Positions 24,302 to 34,614 of a stretch of DNA of 64,000 nt are shown here, piece after piece. The position numbers and the translations under genes were made by a program. Every line of letters begins with the position of its first letter. Within the stretch, counting starts at the first letter, position 1. The DNA is taken from positions 1-64,000 of the forward strand of contig JANQQV010000008.1 of the NCBI GenBank assembly GCA_028284865.1, given 5' to 3'. The notes beneath the pieces were generated by a model. The model did no database searches and had not been told where the DNA came from. It worked only from the letters and a program-made list of their open reading frames with translations. This DNA comes from Rhodothermales bacterium (GTDB taxonomy: Bacteria; Bacteroidota; Rhodothermia; Rhodothermales; UBA10348).

Positions 24302-26293
24302 ATGATGCCTTTCGCCGTCAACCTGCCCATGCTCAACGAGGTGGTCGCCCTGTTCGTAGTCAGCGTGGGTATCGCCTACGTCTGCTATCGGCTGCGACTG
24401 GCACCCGTGACTGGTTTCCTGATTGCAGGCGTGGTTATCGGGCCGAACGCGCTGGGAATCGTCCAGGAGCAAGAGCTCGTCGACATGTTGGCGGAGATTG
24501 GGGTGATCCTGCTTCTGTTCACCATCGGGATTGAATTCAGTCTCGAGAAGGTCTCTCGGATCCGAAAAGCGATTGTGGTCGGTGGTGGTACCCAGGTCGC
24601 TCTGACTGTTTTGCTGGTGTCCGTCGGACTGAATCTGGTAGGCATCGACTGGAATTCGGCTATCTACACAGGCTGCCTGGTAGCGCTCAGCTCGACCGCC
24701 ATCGTGTTGGGACTGTTGTCCGAGCGTGGCGAAACCGACGCTCCTCATGGTCAGCTGTCCCTCGCCATTCTGATCTTCCAGGACCTGGCCATCGTGCTGA
24801 TGGTCCTGCTCATTCCCTTGCTGTCGGGCGAAGCCACCACCCCCGCGGCCATCGGGATGGTGCTTCTGAAAGCCGGCGCATTGATCGCGGCCGTGCTGTT
24901 GTTGGCGCGGAAAGGCGTGCCGTGGATCCTGGAAGCCGTCGCGCGCACGGGGCGTCACGAGCTCTTTCTGCTGACCGTTGTCGCCATCTGCTTCGGCACG
25001 GCAGCCATTTCCTCCATCATGGGCGTCAGCCTGGCGCTTGGAGCCTTTCTGGCCGGCCTCATCGTGAGCGAAAGCCGGTTCGCTGACCAGGCCCTCAGCG
25101 AAATCCTCCCCCTGAAGACGGTCTTTAATGCCGTGTTCTTTGTCTCCGTGGGGATGCTCCTGGACATGTCCTTTCTCCTGAGCCAACCCCTACTGGTATT
25201 CGGCACGGCCATCGTCGTGATCATCCTGAAGCTGGCAACCAGTTGGGCTGGCGTGGCTGTTCTGGGCTATCCCACCCGCGTTGCCATGGCCGTCAGTATC
25301 GGGCTGGCGCAGATCGGCGAGTTTTCATTCGTGCTGGAACGGGCGGGGCGTGCGGTCGGTCTTTCGCCGGCTGGAATGGGTGATGCGGGCTCACAGACCT
25401 TCATCGCCGCTGCGGTCTTCCTCATGCTGATCACCCCCTTCCAGGTATCAAGTGCTCCGCGACTCGCGGCCCGCTTCACCGGAAAACGGGAAGAGGACGA
25501 AGCGCCAGCGAAATCATCGAAGGTCGAGGACCACGTGGTGATCATCGGATTCGGTGAAGCGGGCCGTCGTCTATCCCGCGTCCTGGGCGACCGCGGTATT
25601 CCTTTCACCGTGATTGAACTGAGCCCGGCCAATCTCAACGACATGATCGAGATGGGCATTCCCCACGTCGTCGGAGACGCCCTGCGACCCCATATCCTCG
25701 AAGCGGCCGGCATCCGGACTGCCAAGATGGTCGTGGTTGTGATGAACGATCCGACGGCCACGCCTGGCATCATTTCGCAGGCACGGTTCATGAATCCCAC
25801 GGTTCAAATCGTTGCCCGGACCCGCTACATGCGGTCCATGGAGCCCTTGCAGCGTCGTGGAGCAGATATCGTCGTCCCCGAAGAACTGGAAACTACTGTC
25901 CGGATCTTCTCCCATGTGCTGGGCGCGTACATGATTCCGAATGAGGAGATCGATCGGCAGGTCAAGTTGCTTCGCGACGACAACTACGGCGTGATGCGTG
26001 GCAGCATCCAGGAAGCCCACCTGATGGTGCTTCAGGGACTGGACGAAGACGGACTGCACACCCGAGCGGTGGCTGTCCGGAAGGGAGCGCCAGCGGCCGG
26101 AAAAACGCTGCAGGACCTGGCCTTGCGCCGCACCCATCAACTGACCGTACTCGCGGTGCGACGCGATTCGCGAACCATTGCCTCTCCTGCGGGCGACTTT
26201 ACGGTGGAGCCGAATGATCGTCTGATCATGATCGGAAGCGCCGAGCGCTTCGCCGCATGCGCTGATCTGTTCCGGGTTGATCCAGAGGCTTGA
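24302..26293 (+). CDS. KefB-type CPA2 cation:proton antiporter with TrkA-N and TrkA-C domains
   Basis: A 663-aa inner-membrane protein. About 12 TM helices (residues 8-390) form a Na+/H+-exchanger fold, including the LSSTAIVL and FQDLAIV motifs typical of KefB/C. An RCK/TrkA-N domain (about 410-525, Rossmann GFGEAG) and a TrkA-C domain (about 565-655) follow, which bind nucleotide and ligand to gate K+ efflux. Probable role: K+/H+ exchange under electrophile or osmotic stress; control by bacillithiol conjugates is only a guess, given bsh genes elsewhere in the window. Its TGA abuts the TGA of the convergent S41 gene with no gap. Confidence 0.9.
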   Translation: MMPFAVNLPMLNEVVALFVVSVGIAYVCYRLRLAPVTGFLIAGVVIGPNALGIVQEQELVDMLAEIGVILLLFTIGIEFSLEKVSRIRKAIVVGGGTQVALTVLLVSVGLNLVGIDWNSAIYTGCLVALSSTAIVLGLLSERGETDAPHGQLSLAILIFQDLAIVLMVLLIPLLSGEATTPAAIGMVLLKAGALIAAVLLLARKGVPWILEAVARTGRHELFLLTVVAICFGTAAISSIMGVSLALGAFLAGLIVSESRFADQALSEILPLKTVFNAVFFVSVGMLLDMSFLLSQPLLVFGTAIVVIILKLATSWAGVAVLGYPTRVAMAVSIGLAQIGEFSFVLERAGRAVGLSPAGMGDAGSQTFIAAAVFLMLITPFQVSSAPRLAARFTGKREEDEAPAKSSKVEDHVVIIGFGEAGRRLSRVLGDRGIPFTVIELSPANLNDMIEMGIPHVVGDALRPHILEAAGIRTAKMVVVVMNDPTATPGIISQARFMNPTVQIVARTRYMRSMEPLQRRGADIVVPEELETTVRIFSHVLGAYMIPNEEIDRQVKLLRDDNYGVMRGSIQEAHLMVLQGLDEDGLHTRAVAVRKGAPAAGKTLQDLALRRTHQLTVLAVRRDSRTIASPAGDFTVEPNDRLIMIGSAERFAACADLFRVDPEA

Positions 26294-27931
26294 TCAGTCG
26301 CCGCTCAGTAAGCCAGCGACGGCACTCTCGTCGGAAACCAGCTCCCGGGCCTGCTCCACCCAGCGGTCTTCGCCCAGGTCAGCCTGCACCAATTCACGGT
26401 CGGCGACGAGACGGCTGCGGATCTCATTCCGGAGGTTGAACAGCATCCGGTCCGACATGGCATCCAGTTGCTCGCGCTTTGAGACCTCCATCGCTGCCTG
26501 GAGCGCCTCCAGCTCAGGCCCGATTCCGTCAAACCCCGTCTCCTGACTCTGTACCTGCAGTTCGAGAACCGTCAGGTCCAGGTCGGTAGTCAATCGTAGT
26601 CCTCGCTCGTCGATCCAGGTGCGGAATCCCGACAGCAATTCATCGTCCGTCCCGCTGCACACTCCGTTCTGATCACACTGCTCGGCCACCCACTCGTTGG
26701 CGAACAGGAAGAATGCGGATTCCTGACGCAAGGCCGTTTCTATAGCCGTTGGCCCGGGCAGATCGACTTCCACATCGGGCTCAACACCTCTTCCTCCCCG
26801 AACCGTGCGGCCGTTGTCTGTCTCGAAATCGACCAGAATGGGTACGGTCACGGTAGCGGCTGCACTGCTGTATTGCGCAGACTGGATGGTCCGGCCAGAG
26901 GGTAGGTAGTAGTGTGAGATCGTCATTTTGAGCGTGGCGTTGTGAGGAAGGGGCCGGAAGATCTGGACCAACCCTTTCCCGAGCGATGTCCGTCCGAGAA
27001 CCACGGCGCGGTCCATATCCTGCAGAGCGCCCGCTACGATCTCACTGGCTGACGCGCTGAACTCATCCATCAGGATGACCAGCGGCGTATCCGGCAGGTA
27101 GGGCTCGGCGTCCGTTCGATACTCCTGAATCGAATCATCGGCACGGGATCGCGTCGTGACCACGACCGAGCCGTTGGGGACGAATATGCTGACCAATTCG
27201 ATGGCCTCGGCAAGGATACCACCCGGATTACCCCTCAGGTCCAGGACCATTCCCTTGAGCGGCATGCTGCGATTCAGCGTCCGGTAGGCCCGCTTGACTT
27301 CCCGACCGGATCGATCCCCAAACTGCTCCAGTTTCACGTAGGCGATCGCGTCGGTCGAATCCTGTCCCAACCATCCGAACCAGGACACATCGTTCGTGCT
27401 CGGGCGAACACGTGGAAGCGCGAAAGTTCGCGGCGCTGACTCTCCTTCGCGCTCGACCAGCACCTCGATGACCGTCCCCGGCTGACCCATCAACAGTTCG
27501 TTGGCTTCCTGGACGGTCATGTTGTCCGTCGAGGTCGACCCGACCTGCAAGAGGATATCTCCCGGACGAATACCGGTACGGTAGGCGGACGCATCTCCAT
27601 CCGGAGCCAGGACCGCCAGTCGATTGCCGCGTCGACCGATCGTGATGCCTACACCTCCCAGATTGCGCTGCTGAAGGAGACGGGAGTCGACCATGTCGGC
27701 CTGATCGTAGTATTGGGTGTAGGGATCAAGCTGGCTGAGCATGGCCTCGATCCCGGCACGCATGAAAGGCGCGGGACGGACATCATTGACGTAGCCGGCT
27801 GCGATCTCTTCGTAGACCGCCCCAAAAATCTCGAAGTTTTTCCGGAGCTCGAACAAGTCATCGTTCGAACGGAACGCAGCTACGAGAAGGACTACAGCGA
27901 GAAGAGGGACGGCAAACAGGAATCGGCGCAT
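26294..27931 (-). CDS. S41-family C-terminal processing protease
   Basis: A 545-aa periplasmic protease of the CtpA/Prc class. The N-terminal signal anchor (MRRFLFAVPLLAVVLLVAAF) is followed by a helical segment, a PDZ domain (about 90-170, GIRPGDILLQVG) and the S41 catalytic core (about 195-390) with Ser in EFSASASE and Lys in SLGKGLVQ. A 150-residue helical C-terminal extension contains two Cys (EQCDQNGVC). It cleaves C-terminal tails of envelope proteins. Last gene of the DUF4159-glyA-pyrE-tatC run, 94 bp after tatC. Confidence 0.92.
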   Translation of the reverse strand: MRRFLFAVPLLAVVLLVAAFRSNDDLFELRKNFEIFGAVYEEIAAGYVNDVRPAPFMRAGIEAMLSQLDPYTQYYDQADMVDSRLLQQRNLGGVGITIGRRGNRLAVLAPDGDASAYRTGIRPGDILLQVGSTSTDNMTVQEANELLMGQPGTVIEVLVEREGESAPRTFALPRVRPSTNDVSWFGWLGQDSTDAIAYVKLEQFGDRSGREVKRAYRTLNRSMPLKGMVLDLRGNPGGILAEAIELVSIFVPNGSVVVTTRSRADDSIQEYRTDAEPYLPDTPLVILMDEFSASASEIVAGALQDMDRAVVLGRTSLGKGLVQIFRPLPHNATLKMTISHYYLPSGRTIQSAQYSSAAATVTVPILVDFETDNGRTVRGGRGVEPDVEVDLPGPTAIETALRQESAFFLFANEWVAEQCDQNGVCSGTDDELLSGFRTWIDERGLRLTTDLDLTVLELQVQSQETGFDGIGPELEALQAAMEVSKREQLDAMSDRMLFNLRNEIRSRLVADRELVQADLGEDRWVEQARELVSDESAVAGLLSGD

Positions 27932-28025
27932 CGGAATCCGGGCGACAGTAATGGGTCAGATTCCATTTCTGACGCTGGTGCGCGGAGGATGGTTCACCGG
28001 GGAATGGGAAAGACCCCAATCCTGA

Positions 28026-28901
28026 TCACGCAAGCGCGGCTTCCAGTTCTTTCTTGCGGCGTCTCTCAACGACACCCGCCACACCGATGGATGCTTCATA
28101 GAGCAGAAGCAGCGGTGTAGCCACGAGAACCTGGCTGATCGGATCAGGCGGCGTGAAAAAGGCCCCCAGGATCAGACACACGATGATGGCATACTTCCTG
28201 GCCTTTCTCAGTGAGGCGGGCGTGGCAATCCCCAGTTTCGCCAGGAAATAAATAACCACAGGCAGCTCGAACAGGATGCCGGTACCGAACGACCAGAATG
28301 TGACCATTTCGAAATACTTCGTGATGTCGAACTCGTTCAGGATCTCGGGCGAAATCTGGTACTGGGCGAAGAACTGCAGCGCCAGCGGCGTGATAACGAA
28401 GTACCCGAAGCAGATCCCCAGCAAAAAGAAGAACGATGCGAAGACCGCGGCAAAGCGGAGGCCCTTCTTTTCATTGGGATAGAGGCCCGGCTCGATGAAT
28501 TTCCATAGATAGTAAACGAAGACCGGCGAACCGATGATGGCGCCGACAACCAGCGCGGTGCCCCAATCCGTGAAGAACTGCCCGGTGACCGTTCGATTCT
28601 GCAGGACGAAATCGGTGGTTTCGATCCCGAAGATCTTGTAGCTGATGAAGTCTGCCTTTTTGGGTCCGAGCAGGATGTTCTCGATAACCCAGCGTCGATA
28701 AACGGCTGCGATGGCCGTGAACACCAACACACCGGCCATTCCCTTGAAAATGGTCCAGCGGAGCTCTTCGAGGTGGTCCAGGAAACCCATTTCCGACTCT
28801 TCGCCGGGGGCGACAGGAGCACCACCGCCCGCTCCGTCACCTGCGTGGGGAGCATCAACGGCCGTCTTGGATTTCGACTTTTTGCGCAGAAAGGAGATCA
28901 T
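28026..28901 (-). CDS. tatC: Twin-arginine translocase subunit TatC
   Basis: A 291-aa inner-membrane protein, receptor for Tat signal peptides carrying folded proteins. A charged N-terminal tail with a Gly/Ala-rich stretch (about 1-37) precedes the TatC signature FLDHLEELRWTIF (about 40-52), six TM helices, and the conserved FITPLAL-like and FGTGILFELPV segments. The periplasmic loop between TM1 and TM2 is long, as in many Bacteroidota TatC. tatA/B are not in this window. Follows pyrE by 29 bp. Confidence 0.95.
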   Translation of the reverse strand: MISFLRKKSKSKTAVDAPHAGDGAGGGAPVAPGEESEMGFLDHLEELRWTIFKGMAGVLVFTAIAAVYRRWVIENILLGPKKADFISYKIFGIETTDFVLQNRTVTGQFFTDWGTALVVGAIIGSPVFVYYLWKFIEPGLYPNEKKGLRFAAVFASFFFLLGICFGYFVITPLALQFFAQYQISPEILNEFDITKYFEMVTFWSFGTGILFELPVVIYFLAKLGIATPASLRKARKYAIIVCLILGAFFTPPDPISQVLVATPLLLLYEASIGVAGVVERRRKKELEAALA

Positions 28902-28930
28902 GGCGCTGGAAAAACCGGTTTCGCGCCTGT

Positions 28931-29506
28931 TTACCGTTCGTTCTCACGAAGGTTCAGGTCCAGCAGCGAATCAACCCATAGACCCTGCTGCTCCAGCCGC
29001 GGCTTCCCGCCGCTCCAGGTGAAGTTGAACAGGGTCATCAGTCCCGCTACCTGGAATCCGTCCTGGCGAAGGAGTTCAACGGCTTTCCACGCCGAACGAC
29101 CGCTGTTCAGAATATCGTCCAGCAGCACAACGGGTTTGTCCCGCGTGAGTGGTCCTTCAACCAGTCGACGACGCCCATGGGGCTTACGCTGTTCACGCAC
29201 GAATCCGCCCATGAACGGAGGATTCCCCGGGTTGGCCACTACGGCGGATACCAGCGCATAAGCGCCGAAACCGAAGCCAACTACCTGATCGATTCCCTTG
29301 GCGCGGAGCCGCTCTCCCAAGACGCGCCCGACTTCGGGCATGACCGTCCCGCTGAGCATGGGCATCCGGGTATCCAGAAGCCAGCCAATAGGTTGTCCAC
29401 GTGGATCGGTAATGTGCTCCTGCTCGCTTCGAACCAGCGCCAGGTCATAGAGCTGGCGCCCCAGGTCAACCAACTCGTCATATGTAGCGGAGGACATGCG
29501 GGACAT
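28931..29506 (-). CDS. pyrE: Orotate phosphoribosyltransferase (PyrE-like)
   Basis: A 191-aa type-I phosphoribosyltransferase joining orotate and PRPP to OMP. The PRPP loop VVLLDDILNSGRSA lies near 130-143, and the FVREQRKPHG flexible loop with catalytic Lys is typical of PyrE, as is YxDxR-like LLDTRMP. Some positions are unusual (GFGFGAYAL where GxxxGGxPLA is common), so a related but distinct PRTase cannot be excluded. The ATG at 29506 is preferred; a second ATG lies three codons on. Sits between glyA and tatC, all on the minus strand. Confidence 0.75.
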   Translation of the reverse strand: MSRMSSATYDELVDLGRQLYDLALVRSEQEHITDPRGQPIGWLLDTRMPMLSGTVMPEVGRVLGERLRAKGIDQVVGFGFGAYALVSAVVANPGNPPFMGGFVREQRKPHGRRRLVEGPLTRDKPVVLLDDILNSGRSAWKAVELLRQDGFQVAGLMTLFNFTWSGGKPRLEQQGLWVDSLLDLNLRENER

Positions 29507-29560
29507 GGGAGGCAATGAGAGGGATGGTGGCGTACGGACGGTGCCGTTTCGCGTTTCGCG

Positions 29561-30868
29561 TCAGGCTGTCACGAAGTCGTACAACGGGAATCGCGCCGTC
29601 ATTTCGTGAATCGCTCCTTTCACACTGGAGAGTACGGCTTGGTCTGTCGGATTGGTGATGACCTGGTCGATCAGGGCCACGATCTGACGGAATTCGTCGG
29701 TACCCAGACCTCGGGTCGTCATGGCAGGGGTTCCAATCCGGATACCGCTGGTGACAAACGGACTCTGATCGTCGTTGGGGACCATGTTCTTGTTGACCGT
29801 TATGTCCGCGGACTCCAGAACCTTTTCCGCGTCCTTGCCGGTGATTCCCTTGTTGCGCAGGTCGATCAGGGCCAGGTGATTGTCCGTTCCGCCAGATACG
29901 ACGGTGTAACCGCGATCCACGAAGGCTTCTGTCATGGCCGTTGCGTTGTCGACGACCTGCTGCGAGTAGGTCTTGAAGCTGTCTTCCAGCGCCTCGCCAA
30001 ACGCAACTGCTTTGGCGGCGATAACGTGCATCAGTGGTCCGCCCTGGAATCCAGGGAAGACAGATGAGTCAAAAAGCTCACCCCAGTTCTTCACGCGGCC
30101 CGACTTGGGTGCCACTTTCCCGAGCGTGTTCTCGGCATCTTTGCCGATCAGGATCATCCCGGCTCGCGGTCCGCGCAGCGTTTTGTGCGTTGTGGTCGTG
30201 ACCACGTGGCAGTGCGGCATCGGGTCATTCAGGATGTCAGCCGCGATCAAACCCGCCGTGTGCGCCATGTCCATCCAGAGGAAAGCACCGACTTCGTCGG
30301 CAATCTCGCGGAAGGCTGCATAGTCGAAATCGCGGGAGTAGGCTGAGGCACCGATGGAGATCATCCGTGGCTGCACCTGTTTGGCCTTCTCACGCACCTT
30401 GTTCATGTCGATCCGGCCCGCCATCGGTCCTTCCTGGTCGACGCCGTAGTACTCGGCCTTGTACAGGATACCCGAGAAGTTGACCGGGCTACCGTGCGTC
30501 AAGTGACCGCCATGAGCCAGATCCAACCCTAGAAACGTGTCGCCGGGACGCATCAGTGTCAGGTATACGGCAGCATTCGCATTCGCTCCCGAATGAGGCT
30601 GGACGTTGACCCAGTCACACCCGAACAGCTCCTTGGCACGATCCCGGGCAATGTCTTCCACCTGGTCCACCACGTGACATCCGCCGTAATACCGCTTGCC
30701 GGGAAGGCCTTCAGCGTACTTGTTGGTCAGCGTGGACCCCTGCGCCTGCATGACGGCGCGGGATACGAAGTTCTCCGATGCGATCAGTTCGAGTCCATCA
30801 TTCTGGCGCGCGGCCTCCTGACGAAGCAGGTCGAAGATGGCTGGATCGTTTTCCTGGAGATGAGACAT
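29561..30868 (-). CDS. glyA: Serine hydroxymethyltransferase
   Basis: A 435-aa PLP enzyme interconverting serine and glycine with tetrahydrofolate, the main source of one-carbon units. The LIASENFVS segment, [25 protein letters not shown], and [14 protein letters not shown] with the PLP lysine (about residue 230) are all present, with normal length. The ATG at 30868 is preceded by CCTCC-type sequence rather than a clear SD; the in-frame extension to 30931 lacks similarity. Mid-operon between DUF4159 and pyrE. Confidence 0.97.
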   Translation of the reverse strand: MSHLQENDPAIFDLLRQEAARQNDGLELIASENFVSRAVMQAQGSTLTNKYAEGLPGKRYYGGCHVVDQVEDIARDRAKELFGCDWVNVQPHSGANANAAVYLTLMRPGDTFLGLDLAHGGHLTHGSPVNFSGILYKAEYYGVDQEGPMAGRIDMNKVREKAKQVQPRMISIGASAYSRDFDYAAFREIADEVGAFLWMDMAHTAGLIAADILNDPMPHCHVVTTTTHKTLRGPRAGMILIGKDAENTLGKVAPKSGRVKNWGELFDSSVFPGFQGGPLMHVIAAKAVAFGEALEDSFKTYSQQVVDNATAMTEAFVDRGYTVVSGGTDNHLALIDLRNKGITGKDAEKVLESADITVNKNMVPNDDQSPFVTSGIRIGTPAMTTRGLGTDEFRQIVALIDQVITNPTDQAVLSSVKGAIHEMTARFPLYDFVTA

Positions 30869-30954
30869 GGGAGGAGCAGAATGGGTTCGAGATGGATCCA
30901 CAGGCCCGTAGCCAAAGGCAGACCTGAACAAGCCGCAAAACTACGGGACGCAGG

Positions 30955-31635
30955 TCAATTGGTCATCGCGTAAACGAGGATATTCGCCCCCATCTCGAGG
31001 GCCGCCTGACGCAATTCTTCCGGCTTTTCGTGTACCGTCATCGGCTCCCAGCCGTCGCCGAGATCCGACTCGAATGTGTAGAAAACCATGAGGCGGCCAT
31101 TCTCATCAAAAAGCCCGAATCCTTGAGCGGGATTACCGTCATGTTCGTGGATCTTGGGCAGGCCATTCGGAAACTCGTAGACCGTGTGGAAGATGGGATG
31201 GTCGAAGGGGATCTCGATGAACTCCTGCTCCGGAAACACCTTCTGCATCTCGCGACGGAGGTAAGAATCGAGGCCGTAGTTGTCGTCGACGTGGAGGAAG
31301 CCACCTTGTTCGAGATAGTGTCGAAGGCGAAGGGCTTCCGAGTCGGACAGGCGCAAGTTGCCGTGACCGGTCAGGTACAGGTATGGAAATGAGTACAGGT
31401 TATCACTGGAGATCTCAACCACTTCCTCTCGCGGAGCGACATCCAGCAGCGTGTTCTGGCGCGTGAATGCCAGCAGTTCAGGCAATGATTCCGGATCCGA
31501 ATACCAGTCGCCACCACCGTCATACTTGACGCGTGCGATGGTGAAAGCGTGGGATTCGTCAGACTGTGCAACCGCCGCGGGCGCAGGCAAGAGCACCAGA
31601 ATCGCTAGGGCCAGGAGTAGAGTTCGAGTCAGCAT
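30955..31635 (-). CDS. Exported DUF4159 domain protein
   Basis: A 226-aa protein with a signal peptide (MLTRTLLLALAILVLLPAPAAVAQ) and one DUF4159 domain (about 30-220) with the hallmark RVKYDGGGDWYSDP near the start and GGFLHVDDNYG in the middle. The fold is predicted GATase-like (flavodoxin-type). DUF4159 proteins are widespread in Bacteroidota and Planctomycetes, often near BatA/MoxR-type genes; none is here. Function unknown. First gene of the minus-strand run to the S41 protease, divergent from argS across a 243-bp intergenic region in which I see no clear promoter. Confidence 0.88.
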   Translation of the reverse strand: MLTRTLLLALAILVLLPAPAAVAQSDESHAFTIARVKYDGGGDWYSDPESLPELLAFTRQNTLLDVAPREEVVEISSDNLYSFPYLYLTGHGNLRLSDSEALRLRHYLEQGGFLHVDDNYGLDSYLRREMQKVFPEQEFIEIPFDHPIFHTVYEFPNGLPKIHEHDGNPAQGFGLFDENGRLMVFYTFESDLGDGWEPMTVHEKPEELRQAALEMGANILVYAMTN

Positions 31636-31878
31636 GCCCCGCTCTACGATGACAGGCCCGATTGGTTTTCCCGCGAGGACGTGTTTCCATGGATATCTCC
31701 TCTGCGAAGCGTTGGTGATGATTCACCGTAGAAACGGGATTCTGAACGCAATTTGGTAGATTGGGCCGCCCGAGAGGAGCCCTCACCTTAAAGCACTGAC
31801 GAGGCGTTCAAGGTTCAGCAAGGACCCTCATCGTCCTCACGGCCTTTCCTTTCCGATTCCCCGAACAGATTTCCCGGC

Positions 31879-33570
31879 ATGCAGGCCTACCTGAACGACT
31901 GTATTCTTTCCGCGCTTGAAGCGATGGGCGGCGCACCCGAAGGGTTCGCTCCGGATTTCGAACAGCCTGCCAACCCGGACCACGGCGACCTGTCGTGCAA
32001 CGCGGCCATGAAGCTTGCACGACACTTTCGGAAGTCTCCCCGGATGATCGCGGATGAAATCGTATCGCATCTGAATGCACTGCCGATGGATGCGTCCCGT
32101 ATTTCTGGCGTTGAAGTGGCTGGACCGGGATTCCTGAACTTCCGGTTCGCCGACGCCCACTTGTCGGATCAGCTCCAGGCCATCCTGGACGCAGGTGCTT
32201 CGTACGGACGGACGGAGCGTGGTAAAGGGAAACGCGCCCTCGTTGAATTCGTGAGTGCCAACCCGACGGGCCCCTTGACGGTCGGACACGGTCGCAACGC
32301 CGTCCTCGGTGATACGATTGCCAACCTGCTCGAGTGGTCCGGCTATGACGTCGATCGCGAGTACTACTTCAACGACGCCGGACGGCAGATGCGCATTCTG
32401 GGCGAATCGGTCCGAGCGCGCTACATGGCTTGGGTAAATCCGGAGATGCCCACGAAGGTGATCGGAGAGGGAGAGGATGCCCTGACCGTCCCGGAGACGT
32501 TTCCGGAAGACGGCTACCGGGGTGAGTACATCAGTGACATTGCCAAAGCCCTACTGGATGAATCCGGGCCGAACCTCGATGTCACCGGTGATGCCGACGT
32601 CTTCAAGAAGGCCGCCGAGAAAGCCATTTTCGCGGATATCGAGGGCACGCTGAAGCGGCTGGGTATCCACATGGATTCGTTCTTCAACGAACGGACCCTG
32701 TACGAATCCAATCGAGTCTGGGAAATCGTGGAGTCCTTTCGCGAGAAGGACCTCGCCTACGACAAGGATGGCGCCGTCTGGTTCAAAACCACCGAATTCG
32801 GCAAGGAGCAGGACACCGTTCTGGTCAAAAGCACGGGCGAACCCACGTATCGCCTCCCCGATATCGGGTATCACGCCGACAAGCTGGATCGCGGATTCGA
32901 TCTGTGCATCGACGTCTTCGGCGCCGATCATATCGCCACGTTTCCGGACGTGATGGATGGCATCCGATCGCTCGGATACAACGCTGACAAAGTCGACGTG
33001 GTCATCTACCAGTTCGTAACGCTCGTCCGCGGCGGTGAGCCGGTCAAGATGAGCACCCGGAAAGCCACGTTTGTCACGTTGGACGAATTGATGGATGAGG
33101 TGGGTGACGACGTGACCCGTTACTTCTTCCTGATGCGATCGCCGAACACGCACCTGGAGTTCGATCTGGATCTGGCGAAAGAGGCTTCGGACAAGAACCC
33201 CGTGTTCTATCTCCAATATGCTCACGCGCGCATCTGCTCGATTCTTAGGAAGGCCGAAGAAACGGGACTGGACGCCACGGGCCAGGCTGATCTGTCCCTG
33301 CTCGATCACGAAGCAGAGCAAGGACTGGTCAAGGTGATGATGGACCTTCCGGGGATGATCGATCGGGCTGCCGAAGGGCGCGAGCCTCATCGCCTGTCCA
33401 ACCATCTGCGCGACGTTGCTGTGGCGTTCACGCAATTCTATGGTCATTGTCGCATCATCGGGGAAGCTCCTGAGCTGGCGAAGGCTCGCCTGCAGTTGGC
33501 CGTTGCTGCTCGACAAGTCCTCAAGAACGGCCTGACCGTTCTTGGAATTGGCGCCCCCGAGCGCATGTAA
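31879..33570 (+). CDS. argS: Arginyl-tRNA synthetase
   Basis: A 563-aa class Ia synthetase charging tRNA-Arg. It has an N-terminal Add-1 domain (about 1-90), the SANPTGPLTVGHGRNA catalytic block with HxGH (HGRN form, about 128-145), the KMSTRK version of KMSKS (about 392-397), and a C-terminal DALR anticodon-binding domain ending in FTQFYGHCRI. Full length and normal. The ATG at 31879 fits the family start. Eighteen bp upstream of pheA, probable operon. Confidence 0.97.
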   Translation: MQAYLNDCILSALEAMGGAPEGFAPDFEQPANPDHGDLSCNAAMKLARHFRKSPRMIADEIVSHLNALPMDASRISGVEVAGPGFLNFRFADAHLSDQLQAILDAGASYGRTERGKGKRALVEFVSANPTGPLTVGHGRNAVLGDTIANLLEWSGYDVDREYYFNDAGRQMRILGESVRARYMAWVNPEMPTKVIGEGEDALTVPETFPEDGYRGEYISDIAKALLDESGPNLDVTGDADVFKKAAEKAIFADIEGTLKRLGIHMDSFFNERTLYESNRVWEIVESFREKDLAYDKDGAVWFKTTEFGKEQDTVLVKSTGEPTYRLPDIGYHADKLDRGFDLCIDVFGADHIATFPDVMDGIRSLGYNADKVDVVIYQFVTLVRGGEPVKMSTRKATFVTLDELMDEVGDDVTRYFFLMRSPNTHLEFDLDLAKEASDKNPVFYLQYAHARICSILRKAEETGLDATGQADLSLLDHEAEQGLVKVMMDLPGMIDRAAEGREPHRLSNHLRDVAVAFTQFYGHCRIIGEAPELAKARLQLAVAARQVLKNGLTVLGIGAPERM

Positions 33571-33587
33571 TCGCACGCCGTTTGACC

Positions 33588-34499
33588 ATGACAGACTCTC
33601 CCGCCCCCCGTTCTGAGTCCGATACCGCTGATCGTCCGGCCATTCGTGTCGGCTTTCAAGGTGAAGTCGGAGCTTACAGCGAAGAAGCGTTGTCCGGACT
33701 GTATCCATCGGCGCAGATGGTACCCCACCCGAGCTTCGAGGCCACATTCGACGCGGTAACCCGTGGCGAATTGGATCGCGCGGTCCTGCCCATCGAAAAC
33801 TCTCTGTTCGGCAGTGTGCACCAGAACTACGACCTCTTGCTGGAGCACGACCTGATCATCGTCGCGCAGGTTCAGCTGAGGATCCGTCATCAGCTCATGG
33901 CACCGCGGGGAGCGAGCCTTGAGGGAATCAAACAAGTGCTCTCGCATCCGCAAGCCATCGGGCAGTGTCGGGAATTCCTGCGCGGTCGATTGACCAACGC
34001 ACACATCCAACCGACCTATGACACGGCCGGTGCCGCAAAGGACGTAGCCGCGAGTGGAGACCTCTCCCGCGCGGCCATCGCCAGCTCGGCGGCAGCCAGC
34101 GAATACGGATTGGACGTCCTCGCAGCAGATATCGAAAGCAATCACGCCAACTACACCCGATTCCTGGCTCTGGCCCGTCCGGATGCTGATCCACTTCAAG
34201 GATTGGCTGAAGAAGCCCTTGGCTCGGGAGAATACCGGACGTCGTTGGTGTACGCGCAAAAAGAGAACGTCCCTGGTGGGCTGTTCAAGAGCCTGGCTGT
34301 ATTCGCGCTGCGCGATATCGATCTCTTGAAGATCGAGAGTCGGCCACTGGTTGGAAGCCCGGGCAAATACGTGTTCTACCTGGATCTGGCAGGCCATTCG
34401 GATGATGAACCCGTTCGGAATGCACTCCATCATCTCAATGAGATTGCCGCGCAGGTCCGGGTGCTGGGAAGCTTCCGCGCAGGTCGCGTGATCGAGTAG
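33588..34499 (+). CDS. pheA: Prephenate dehydratase with ACT domain
   Basis: A 303-aa cytosolic enzyme converting prephenate to phenylpyruvate in phenylalanine synthesis. The PDT domain (about 18-205) has GFQGEVGAYSEEA, PIENSLFGSV and the catalytic NYTRFL (Thr-Arg-Phe) motif. The ACT domain (about 215-300) has ESRPLVGSPGKYVFYLD, the phenylalanine feedback site. It is monofunctional, with no chorismate mutase domain. The ATG at 33588 is used; a TTG two codons earlier is in frame. Follows argS closely. Confidence 0.95.
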   Translation: MTDSPAPRSESDTADRPAIRVGFQGEVGAYSEEALSGLYPSAQMVPHPSFEATFDAVTRGELDRAVLPIENSLFGSVHQNYDLLLEHDLIIVAQVQLRIRHQLMAPRGASLEGIKQVLSHPQAIGQCREFLRGRLTNAHIQPTYDTAGAAKDVAASGDLSRAAIASSAAASEYGLDVLAADIESNHANYTRFLALARPDADPLQGLAEEALGSGEYRTSLVYAQKENVPGGLFKSLAVFALRDIDLLKIESRPLVGSPGKYVFYLDLAGHSDDEPVRNALHHLNEIAAQVRVLGSFRAGRVIE

Positions 34500-34614
34500 A
34501 CGGATTGAATCTTGTCTGTGACCTCCTCGTACCTGCCTCTCGACTACCCCATGGTTGCGTGAAGCAGCCGCTAGCTGGTGGTAAGCACCCCACTCTCCTC
34601 CCTGATTTTCTTTC

